Source: Lateolabrax maculatus (lineage: Eukaryota > Chordata > Actinopteri > Acropomatiformes > Lateolabracidae). From it: DNA of 64,000 bases. The notes under the pieces were generated by a model. The model worked only from the letters and a program-made list of their open reading frames with translations, ran no database searches and was not told where the DNA came from. The translations under genes were made by a program, and so were the position numbers. Each line of letters starts with the position of its first letter. Position 1 is the stretch's first letter. The stretch lies in the NCBI GenBank assembly GCA_031216445.1, contig CM062207.1, positions 1,709,501 to 1,773,500 of the forward strand, in the 5' to 3' direction. Positions 1 through 10,333 of this stretch are shown piece by piece.

Positions 1-305
1 TCAAATTGAGTTCCCACAAATAGTTTGTCTGGAATGTCAATGTTTATTTTTGGTTGATTTTGTAAATTTTATTTTATTCCTTATCTCCCAGCAATGATCA
101 TTTCCACTACTTTACTTAAATTATCTGGACACCTTGAAAAAGAAGAAAGGTTACCCGGCCTTTTGACTTGTGGACTGAAGCAAAGATACAAAGCCTATAT
201 GTATCTTTGCTTGAGCCCATAATGCTCAGAAAGTGTCTTTGTGTTTATGTGAACAAGTCAGAGAAGGGGGAAGATCCTGAACTTGTGTTGTGTGTCGCCT
301 CCTAG

Positions 306-2445
306 CTGTGAGATGCAGTACAATGACACTGCTGACAGTACGATCGACTGCACCATGATGACTCAACGGTGAGCAGCTGAATCCATACAACAGGAAACAT
401 TTCTCTGTATTATACTTTTATCTCTGTGGTAAATGACATGTTTAATGTGATGTGAGGAGGTATGGGAAATTAACACACCACTCAGATTGTCCACCTTTTC
501 ATTTGGGGAACAGAGTTGATAACATTTTGTTTGAACAGAAATGTGTGTGTGTGATATGAAACTTCAACAGCTTTCCTGTGAGGAGGTTTACTCTCAAAGA
601 ACTTAACACAGCACTGACTGGACTTCATCCTTCTATGTCCTGTTCTTTCTCTTCACATCTGTGGAACAGCTGTAATCTCCTGAAGGAAGCGCCCTTCACC
701 GCCTGTCACAACCACACAAACCCAGAGCCCTACATAACCGCCTGCACCGACACTTTGTGCAAGTATCCAGCGGTGGACGGTCTCAACTGTCAGTTCCTGG
801 AGGCCTACGTCAGGGCCTGCAGTCTGCACAGCAACCACATGCTGGAGGGCTGGAGGTCCAAGGCCGGCTGCTGTAAGACTTCAATTTAATTCAGTGAAGC
901 CTTAAGGGAATGACTTTTTATCATAAAACCTATTGCCAAAGCAGACACATAAACAGAATCAGCAGGTAGATAAATGTGAACGCATTTTATTTTAATTAAT
1001 ATTTAACTACTCAGGAAAAGTAGCAACAAAACAAAAAATATGTTTATTGCAGTATAGAAAAATAAAGGAACAAATGTTTTGTCTGTAGTTTTTATTCGAG
1101 TTAAAGTTGTGGAGAATAATTTCAATGGTCTTGCAGTTTTTGTATGTTTGTGACAGAATTAGTACATCATCTGCATTAAAAATGTCTATACTGAACAGTG
1201 TTGGAGATCGACTGCAAATGTCTCTCTCTGTCTCCGTCAGCCCCCCCTCAGGCCTTCTGTCAGGACAGGATCTGCAGTGCTCACGAGTTCTGTGAGACGG
1301 TCGGTGGTGAAAGCAGCTGCTTCTGTCGGGCCATTTTTGCCTCCCCGTACAGATCGACGGGCACTTTGGGTACGACAGCTGTGACACAACAAGTTCACAT
1401 GGTTGACTTGTGCAGAGTCCTGATCCTCAGAGGCTGGAAGGTTTTCTCAGAGGAAGAGTTGAGCTGTTGTGGAGGCATGAATGATGTCAGAGCTGCTGAA
1501 AACTAACTTTCAGCACTCAGTTGACTGAATGTTTGTTATCCGGGGAACACCCTTGTTTCTTTTTCTGTCTAATGTTATTGTTTGGTTCCGATCATTATTT
1601 CTGCTTCCAGAACAGCTCTGAATGAAAGAATAGAAAGACATGTCACCAGAGCTGGATTGAATGGTTTGACTGGTTGGTTCCCACAGGGTGTAAATATCTG
1701 TATAATGTAACATGGTCAGTGTTACATGTATTTATTCCCCTCGTCTGTACTGCTGGATGTTCAGGTGATCCGACGGTCTGCGGGCAGAACTCTGCTTCAG
1801 TTACTCTAGTCATTTGTCTCCTGGAGGAAAAAGGCATCGACTACTCGGCCCTACGCCTAATTGACCAGACCTGCACAGGTCAGATAGACGAGCTGAACCA
1901 CATGGTGACCTTCAGCTTCAACAGCAGAAACACTTGTGGGACGGTGGTCATGGTGGGTTCTCTCTTCCACATCTTTACTCTCAGCAAGCAGCCAAATCTC
2001 TTCCAGCACTTTTCTGAGCTTCTCCTGTTCTTCACTAGTTTGGGATCTTTCTGTGGGTTAGGCTTCAGCTCTGACGGTTTCCAGTAATGTTGGTCATCTA
2101 TGAAGATTATTGTAGATGGTCAGTGAAGAGTCGTATTATATCATGAGGACGTGATGCAGTAACAGTATCAGAATCACTGTGATCCTGCAGGCCAACAACA
2201 GCCAAACAATCTACAAGAACACCATCATGACCCAGAACAGTTCCTCTGACATCATCACTCGCCACGACCAAGTCTTCATCGACTTCTCCTGCTTCTATAC
2301 TCAGCCGGATATCAAGACTTTTGCCTTCACTATCAGAGACGGGTGAGTGGTGGCTGTTAACATTAGTTTGATTAGTGTTGTGAAGCTTGTTGTTAGGAGG
2401 TTTGAGAGTATAACACAGCTTAAGTGTGTGTGTGTGTGTGTGTGT

Positions 2446-2489
<44 letters not shown>

Positions 2490-3261
2490 ACTCTGCAGCT
2501 CTGTGATCCAGCACATCACATCTGGAGCTTGGAATTACACTCTGACCATGAAGGCCTACACCGACGCCGGACGTACACAAGCTGTGGAGTCGAGCACTGA
2601 AGTCCAGCTGGACCAGAAGATCTGGGTCGAGCTGGACACCGAGGGGCTGGATGGCGGCCTGGTTGCCATGGTGACCGACTCCTGCTGGGCGACTAACCAG
2701 GCGTTGCCCGGTGGGAGTCTGAGATACGACCTGATCATGAACGGGTGAGACGCACACAGAGGTGGTAGCCGCTCGCTTGTGTTCCCAATGAATCAGATTT
2801 GTTAATAAATGTGTTTTGTGATTCCTGAAAGCAAAGTGTGCTCTGATGTGATGTGTGTTTTCCTGTTTGTGAGCAGCTGTGCGAATCCCGCTGACCAGAC
2901 GGTGACGGTGGAGGAAAACGGACTGGGAACGTCCAACTACTTCTCCTTCCACATGTTCCAGTTCTCTGGGAGCTCTGGTGATCTCTACCTGCACTGCAAA
3001 CTCAACGTGTGTGTCAAACAGAACCAGAGCTGCGCCCCGGTAAGCCTCCTCCACAGCACACACACACACTCATGAAACCTGCTGCTCGTCCACCATGTGC
3101 TGTAATCACAATGTCCCCGAGTCGATTCCAGCTGAGGACATTTCATCCACGTCTCTCTCTTCCAGATTTGTAACAACAATGGTGGTCGGAGACGCAGATC
3201 TGCCAGGTCCAGATATGCAGATGAAACCCCGGCCTTCATCACCATGGCCTGGACTAATTAG
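306..3261 (+). CDS. alpha-tectorin/uromodulin-like ZP-domain secreted glycoprotein (3' part)
   Basis: Eight exons read in phase: 306-368, 670-872, 1241-1369, 1765-1952, 2191-2342, 2499-2744, 2877-3039, 3166-3261. All introns are GT-AG. Order of domains: the end of a VWD-type region (exon 1), a C8 domain (exon 2, CNLLKEAPFTACH then ACTDTLC and a closing CC), an EGF-like module (exon 3, FCQDRICSAHEFC), then a ZP domain starting GDPTVCGQNS and running through exons 4-7. Exon 8 holds a dibasic furin-type site (GGRRRRSARSR) and ends MAWTN-stop. ZP proteins polymerise into extracellular filaments after cleavage at such a site. No GPI or membrane segment follows the site, so the protein should be soluble. 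The stop codon sits at the very end of the exon, directly before a GTAAG donor, so the 3' UTR may continue in another exon. The 5' exons lie left of the window. Which named ZP paralogue this is cannot be decided here. Confidence 0.85.
2425..2486. repeat. (GT)n microsatellite
   Basis: GT dinucleotide run with one or two interruptions, ending about 10 bases before the acceptor of the ZP exon at 2499. It forms the pyrimidine-poor 3' end of that intron. Confidence 0.95.
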
Positions 3262-5457
3262 GTAAGACACAACTCTGCTGATGACTGGTGACATCAGAGC
3301 AGCTGACTTATGAGCTGAGAGTCCTGCTGACCAATGAAAGTGTGGTCGACCACAAAACATCAAGTCCAACTGCAAAGTCTCTTCTCCTCTTTGTGTCGAT
3401 GCAGAGGTCATGTGAGATGAACTGACCTATGAAACAAAGTCAGATAAGGTCGTCATCATCAACATCAGCTGCTGTATGAGAGTACAATGAAAAGCAAAAA
3501 GAGTCTCAGAGTGGTTTCAGTCATGAGACAGAACTACATCAACCAACAATTTTTAAAAAGCAAACATAGTTAAACAGATTCCTTTATTCAAGCTTCTGTG
3601 GTAGGTCAGCAGTAGGCAGGGAGGTGGCGCTCTCTAGTGGTAAAAAACTTCTGAACATCCTAATCTTTCACTCAGGAAGTAAGAAGAAAAGACACAACTT
3701 CAGATGATCTGACATGAGAGTTTTTCTGTTCAGGTTTCAGGCTCATCACAAACAACAGAATGAAGATTTTCAAGCATAAACATGGTGGTTTCATGGTGGT
3801 AATGCAGGTTTGGAGAAAAGACATTAATCACACTTTGGTCTGGTTGTCTCCTCAGGTTGTTTCCACGGTTACCTGCCTTCGACCTTCACAATGATTGCCG
3901 ACTTTCGCTTGGTCCTGATCCAGAGTTCTGGGGTTTGAATGACGTCTCTTTAAATGATTAGCTCAGTTCTCGCTGCTTTGAAGCCACGCTGTCTCATACA
4001 GTAATAAGCAGACCCTGCTGTTCCCCCTCCAGCTGGGGTGGGGGGTCCCAAAATGACAACTTACAGCCAATTTTCTGCAACTAGAAAACATTATTATGAT
4101 TTAACCGTTTTTTGCTGAAATGTGAAACACTAAAAAAACATTATATATAGATATATATGGTGAAGGGAAGTGTGTGTGTGTGTGTGTGGGTGGGGAAACT
4201 TGATTGGGAACATGTTATGTGTTATATCTACTCTTACAATCAACAATAATAAGATATTATTAAGGATTACTAAAGATTATTAATGATTAAGTGTTGACTG
4301 CATATTAGAGTCAATGAGAGGAAGAAGATGAGTGTTTTGGAGCAGTTCACTGAGCTGTGGACAACAGGCTCCATCTTAAAGACTTCTTAGAAAAGAGGCA
4401 GCCATGTGGACACCACAGTATAACTTTTAAATTCATTTATATTTACTTTATTGTTCTTTTTGTAGACAGCAGTTTTTGTCAGCTTGTTCCTGTAACATGA
4501 AGTTTTGCCACAATGAAACAGTGAATTCATTTAAAACACAGCATGAACACGGTGGTTATTAAAAGATTTAAGTTAAATCACAGTTGTGATTTAAAGACCC
4601 AATCTGTGTACCAAAAATCTCGATAGAAGATTTGATCCGGCCGTCACTTTCAGAGTGATTGAAAGATTTGCTATTATAAGCTGCAATTCAGAACGACAAC
4701 TAAAAGTAAATGAAAACTTTATTGACATTATTATTTTGATAAGGATCAAAACGCTTTCTTTATAACTTAGAATAAATTAAAGACCCTTCAGGACAGACTG
4801 CAATGGTTTTAGTATATCCAAAACTGTGGCATTCATGACACTGAGATATGAGTTGTGCTATTTCATCTTTCTTGTGTTACTATTGTCATTAACCCCCAAA
4901 AAAATAATAAAAAGGTTTGTGGGAAAATCAGTGAGTTTGGTTCATTTAATTTCTTCAATATTCTTTCTGAAAATTAAGCCACCTTTGACGACATCGTCAC
5001 AGCTTCTGATATTTCCTTGCCATGATAGGCCATTGGTAACATTGTCATTTAAAGATGTATTTGCACTGTAGTGCCACCTACACGTGAAAGATTAAGCACT
5101 TAAACTTTATGTTGATAAGAAATGTGTGTTTGCCGAACTTCTGACAGGACGTACAGTCCGACAGGACGGCGTTTCGTTGCTCTGACTGGTTGTCTGCGCC
5201 CGTCGATAACGCCCCTTGGAAATCAAAAATGAACTGAGAGATTCCAGACTAATATGCATTTGCAAATTAGTCTGGTGATGGCAGGCTATTGTTTGCATGC
5301 AGCACATCCAAAACTTTGTTTGACTCCAATTAAGTCTTTTTTTCACATTACACAACAATATTAGTGTTCTCCTACAAATCTTTCCAAACACAAGCTTTCT
5401 CACCTGCAAAGAGCTAGATGAAAGCGTCCTTCCATAGTGAAGGAAGGGCGTATTTGT
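3262..5457. other. non-coding interval
   Basis: No supportable gene. It begins with the presumed 3' UTR region of the ZP gene. It holds short AT-rich tracts and a small GT run near 4170. Open frames here are short and show no splice context or recognisable domain. Confidence 0.6.
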
Positions 5458-5706
5458 AATTTCCTGCATCAGAGATTTTTTTCACTGAAGAGTTTCAGGG
5501 ACACATTTCCATTTATCAGCTGATCCACAAACAGAGCTGTGCGGTAATGATACAGTGGATTTAGATTTTGATACGCCTGATGCAAGCACTGGACACCACT
5601 GCCCTGGAACTGGAACTGATGGGAGGTTTAAGGCGACGTGGTAGAATGACATCATCACCAGTCAGGGTTACGATTGGTTGAGGTGAACAAATGAGCTGTG
5701 ACTGCC
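5458..5706 (-). pseudogene. butyrophilin/MOG-like IgV exon remnant
   Basis: On the minus strand an acceptor (CTTACAG) is followed by a frame reading QSQLICSPQPIVTLTGDDVI, closely matching the start of the IgV exon of the gene at 55345-57066. The canonical first Ig cysteine is replaced by arginine (ILPRRLKPP where the intact copy has ILPCHLEPP). The middle of the exon is missing: after PPIS the sequence jumps to the part matching RTRLFLDELMKGNVSMK, and the reading frame breaks. No C, TM or tail exons are seen nearby. It is a dead fragment of the butyrophilin-like family, lying 5 kb beyond the nearest intact member. Confidence 0.8.
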
Positions 5707-6129
5707 CTGTAAGGAGAGGAAACAAAGTGTCTGCTAAAGGGTGTAAATTTAATTTTGTATACTCTGTTCCTATAGTGTGGTGACAAGTATCCAATTATTT
5801 CCTTTTTCTTTTCAACACATATACTTTATAATTGTTTCTCATTTGAACCGAGCTCTATTAGAAATTGGATGCTGAGCTGTGTCACAACAACTATTTATTG
5901 CTCCACCTTTATGTAAAAAGTCTTTAATTTTATGCTGACTGACAAAACAAGTGCATGGACATTTCAGGGTGCTGATACGCTGCATTTTCAAAGCTACAGA
6001 GTCTGTTAACCAACCGATTTCTGTAAGCAGTGTGGACAGAGATACACCCAGAATATGCTTATGCTTATGTTGACTTTTGCACAACTTGTCTCTTACTTGT
6101 TATACACCACAGCAAATTCCTTGCATGTG

Positions 6130-6168
6130 AAAACCTACATGGCAATAAACCTGATTCTGATATAGTCT
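6130..6168. repeat. retroposon 3' tail
   Basis: The string GGCAATAAACCTGATTCTGA matches the kind of 3' end common to fish non-LTR elements. No coding part of an element is visible. Only the tail is supported. Confidence 0.45.
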
Positions 6169-6929
6169 CATGGGCCCTTGTGGTTTACCAGTAGGCTGAC
6201 AAATTTCCTCCAGGACCCCAGAACAGTCTTCCATGCAGGCCAGACGCTGCTCGGCCTTACCTCTTGTGTGCAATATTGTGATGTTTTCAATGGGAAGTCT
6301 GGGTTGTTTGTCCATGCTGGAAAAACACTGGGTTTATTTGAGACTATATATTTTTTTCTTCTTCAAGTAACAAGATGTCAGATGTGATGTTAATTTAAAT
6401 ATATAAAAAAATAATAATTAAATAACACTATACAGTTATTTTGTCCTTTGAGAATGAGGTTGATAAATATAGCCAAGAGAGGCTGAATTAACTAATTCAA
6501 ACTCTTTTACATACAATAATACAACACTACTGCTATCCCTTTATTTCTGTTTATTTTAGGTCACACCTAATTATATTTCAACAACTAATTATTTCCTAAA
6601 ATTAAAAGTTCCCATCACCGACAGAACCCGTCCGAACCGGTTCTGTGGCAGTTTCTTTATCTTCTTTGCTGTGGTCAGGGTGAAGCCTCCAGGAACTATT
6701 CTCCAGCTACAAACAACACGGAAATACTGGGTTTTTTCAGCGTTTTAATCCAAGTTTCAGTTACAGACTGTAGACATTAAACTGCAGTGTGTGAGCTCAG
6801 TTGATGTCGGCAGATAATTAAAATGTCCATAACTTCAGTTCATTCAGAGCAGCGCCTCCTGGTCCATGACTCCTTACAGTAGAGGGTGAATAAACGTGTT
6901 TATTCTGTATTTTTTACCAACTCGGTGCA

Positions 6930-7088
6930 GGTTTTAACGCTGTGATGCGCGTCAGAGACGTGAGAGGAGCAGTAGACGTGTCGGGTCTGAACTGACGCTT
7001 CAACACTGTGTTGGACCCGACACAGCCTGAAATAAACCCCCAGCCTCCCTCACCTCTTCTCCATCTCCCCCTGCGCTTCATGCACCTG
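6930..7088 (+). promoter_or_regulatory. possible CpG-containing first exon of an unknown gene
   Basis: This stretch is richer in CG dinucleotides than the AT-rich surroundings and ends in ATGCACCT followed by a GTGAGTAC donor consensus. That is what a first exon looks like, and the exon-like block B segments lie downstream on the same strand. Evidence is weak and no product can be named. Confidence 0.2.
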
Positions 7089-8487
7089 TGAGTACAAACT
7101 GACGTGTGTTTTATTTTGGTAGTTTGCGGCAGGTGGAGCAGCCATTTTCTTTAGTCAGCTCAGGTGCCACACCTGAAGCCTGCAGGTTTTATTTCTTTAT
7201 TTTATTTTAGCTGCAGTGAGTGTTTGTGTGAGTGTGGTAACACTAGTTCAAGCTGAATTTAAAGGGTCATTCGTGGGAAATTGAGTGAAAATGTATATTT
7301 CAGTAAACGGTCCAGAGTTATAGGGGAAACACACATTGGTTGCTTTTGTATATTGAGTTCTCATTTATTTAGATATTTGTTATTATTTTTGCACATGGTT
7401 AAAATGTTTGGGCAGTCCACATTCAGCCCACACTTGGACTGGGTGTGTGCTGTCCCACTGGGCCCTATTTTCTGCTCACAATAGCCCCTCATGGGCCACA
7501 GAAGGGCACTTTTGCTGGGTGTGTCTCAGTATGTGGGAAAACAATTGCAAAAATAATTGAATTTAATTTAATTTTGCGTCAACTGGTGAGCAGCAACAAA
7601 GGCTGTCCAACTAAACCAAGTGTGGGAAACAGCAACGCCCTGGACAAGGCCGGTTATTCTAAGGTAAGTACTCAAATTATTTTTGTCTCATACTTTAGTC
7701 TCATAGACTTTAGCTTGTTGAGCTACAGTCACTGTTAGTCTCCATTTAATCAGGTAATTTCAAGTTAACTCAGTTAGGTTAAAATTGTGCTTTATACTTG
7801 TAATATCTTCCTCCACATTTTCACACATCAGTGATTAAATTAAATATAAATTAAATAAATTAAATTATTTCAAACTCTCTCATACAAATACATAACATTA
7901 GTACTTTGTATAGTGAAGTGAGCTAAAATACATGAACTATCTTTTTATTTTTGTTTAACTCCGACCTAATTAGATTTCAAGATTTCAACAAGTAATTTTT
8001 TCCTGAAATTAAATGTGTTTTATAGAACTTTGTCATATCTTGAGTTCACAAAACTCGATGAAAGTTCCCATGACGTCCCTGCACTGACAGAACCAGTTTG
8101 GATCAGTTTTGTGGCAGTTTCTTTTCTTCTTTTTAAGTGCAGTTTCTTTGCTGTGGTCAGTTGTGGAGCCCCAAGGAATTATTCTCCAGCTACAAACAAC
8201 ATTTAACTATTCTTTTGCAGGGTTTTAATCCCAGTTTCAGCCAGATTGTAGAGATAAAACTGCAGAGTGAGCTGCGGGCTGATGCTACTCAGGTAGCTAC
8301 AGTCTGTCAACACAGTTGATGTCGGCAGAGAATTAATATGTTTATAACTGCAGTTCATTTAGAGCAGCGCCTCCTTTGTTGATGACTTGATGTGATTTGT
8401 TAAAGCTCTGATGCACCTTAGCATGCTAAGATACTAATCGCGATGTGTGAAAATATTGCAAAAATAATAAAGGCCACAGAACGCAAA

Positions 8488-8593
8488 ATGGCGTTAACTG
8501 TGGAGCAGCAAATAAGGCTGTCAAATAAACCAAGTGTGGGGAACAGCAACGCCCTGGACAAGGCCGGCAGTGCTCTCGTGAACCATTTAAAAG
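8488..8593 (+). other. possible first coding exon, 35 codons, unknown product
   Basis: ATG opens a frame reading MALTVEQQIRLSNKPSVGNS and on to LVNHLK, ending in phase 1 at a GTAAGTA donor. The duplicate block at about 7570-7670 keeps the same text but has a stop and a broken frame. The next acceptor-like site (about 8735, ACTACAG) leads within six codons to a stop (ETWVEV-stop). It may be a fragment of a transposon or retrogene exon rather than a live gene. Confidence 0.25.
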
Positions 8594-9837
8594 GTAAGTA
8601 CTTCAGTTATTTGCTCTTATAAATTAAACTTGTTGAGCTACAGTCATAGTTAGTATTTATTTAATAAGGTACATACTTATAATTAAAGACAACAAATGGC
8701 ATTGATGTTAAACTCTAAACCTTTGAATTACTACAGAGACCTGGGTGGAAGTGTGAGTCAGTTACTGACTACGAGCCACTTAATGTGTACTTTGAGCTGC
8801 TCTTGACCAAGGATGAAAGTCCCTTTTTTCAGGTATTTGCAAGTTTTTATCCTTGTTAACTTTCCATGTGGTGTTTTTCATGTGTTCCAAGACATATCAG
8901 GAGCAAAATAAGCAGCAACGCCGTGGCTGATCATGTCTGCTTTGAAACTGCCGTGTACCAAGAACAGTCTTAAAAAATTGGATTCGGTCAGGTTGGGTTT
9001 CACACGTCACAAATCAAACAAATTAATTTGGAGAATATCTTTATTAATATCAGAAACAACATTTAGTAATTTAAAATAGTTTAAAACAAAATGTCAATAA
9101 AAACATGCAAAAAACAAACATCCACATATACAGACTTTAAATGTCTGCCACTACTGGGGTTTATTGGCTAAATTAAAAAAAAAAAATGTCATGCATAAAT
9201 TGGTGTAGCCAGAAAAGCACATAGAAAAAATAATGTGAATATAGCATATGGATCATAATACAACAGGTAGAACAATACATTAGCCTTTCACAAATTTCAA
9301 TTAAAAATCATCAGTCCATCTCTGAATTCCATCAAACAATATTGTTGAAATAAAATTTCAATATTGACAATAAATACATTATTTTGTATCATCAATTAGA
9401 ATGATTAATGAACACACACACACATGCAAATAGAAAAAACTCAAAAACTAATCATATTATTACAATATATTCATATGAAAAACCATGATACAAAAACAGA
9501 ATATTAAAAACTTAAATCTGGGTTTCATCGTAATGTAATTATGTAAAATTATGTTTTTCCAAATTGCTGCTGTTTGATGTTTTTTGTCTGTTATCTGTCA
9601 GTAGCAGATAACACCTGCTGGGCAGTTGGAGAATGAAAATGTGAAATCAAGGTGAGATTCCTTCTAACAATGAAATTTACATATTTTTATAGTATTTTTT
9701 TTAAAGTTTTGTATCATGAAGAGGTCTGACACATAAACACTGTGCTGGGCTTACGGCAGCTTGGAACAGCTGGCAACATGATCACTCCCTGGGACTCATA
9801 TTTCTGGATACCTAGTGAATGTAAGTGCCATATTTAC

Positions 9838-10030
9838 TCTCTTTAGCTCTGTTTTTGGTCTCCACCAACTCCTGAGGGGAATTATTTGCCTCTTTAACTG
9901 TTAAATGCTCCACTGTGTTCACCAGATAGTGTCTGTCTGCTGTTAGCTGCTGACCAGGTAGCGAACAGTGGGTTTTTACTGCTTTTTCACTGAAAACAGC
10001 TGCTTGCTGTGGCCAAAGCCAGCGCTATTA
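9838..10030. repeat. dispersed repeat family, copy 1
   Basis: Shares TTTAGCTCTG, GGTCTCCACCAACTCC, a TGTTCACC segment, CAGGTAGCG and CACTGAAAACAGCTGC-like text with copies at about 29535-29820 and, more diverged, about 45676-45860. Family name not known to me. Confidence 0.65.
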
Positions 10031-10039
10031 GTGGTGAGT

Positions 10040-10040
<1 letters not shown>

Positions 10041-10094
<54 letters not shown>

Positions 10095-10119
10095 TATATA
10101 AACATGTGTTTATATCTAT

Positions 10120-10153
<34 letters not shown>
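10041..10153. repeat. compound (CA)n / (TA)n microsatellite
   Basis: About 50 bases of CA repeat, a short unique spacer, then about 35 bases of TA repeat, followed shortly by a small TC run. Confidence 0.95.
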
Positions 10154-10333
10154 CTACATACACATGTACACACAGTATTCTCTCTCTCTCTCTCTCATCA
10201 CTACGAGCAACATCTTCCACATTGTTTTTGACATTGTAAAAGGATAGCTCTAGCCATTTTTTAATTAAGTGTAGACATTAAGATTAAGTAAATTGATCTC
10301 ATATTAAAGAATTTCTGTTTTGTTCTATTTCCT

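Larger units (their letters stand above)
6560..8680. repeat. diverged direct tandem duplication
   Basis: Two blocks each occur twice in the same order. Block A at about 6560-6870 matches about 7940-8380 (shared strings include ATTCTCCAGCTACAAACAAC and CAGAGCAGCGCCTCCT-like text). Block B at about 7540-7770 matches about 8440-8680 (shared AACGCCCTGGACAAGGCCGG followed by a GTAAGTA donor-like site and TTGTTGAGCTACAGTCA). Spacing between A and B differs in the two copies. Block B contains an exon-like segment, described separately. Confidence 0.75.
8594..10333. other. AT-rich non-coding interval
   Basis: No gene is supportable. It contains one copy of a dispersed repeat and a compound microsatellite, listed separately. 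It lies 3' of the minus-strand butyrophilin-like gene, so its right part should include that gene's 3' UTR. Confidence 0.5.

Noticed and set aside
2107..3069. 320-codon minus-strand frame across the ZP exons.
   Set aside because: It runs through the GT repeat (giving poly-TH) and is antisense to clearly spliced ZP exons.
10041..10153. Possible coding frames in the CA/TA repeat.
   Set aside because: Low-complexity translation products of a microsatellite.
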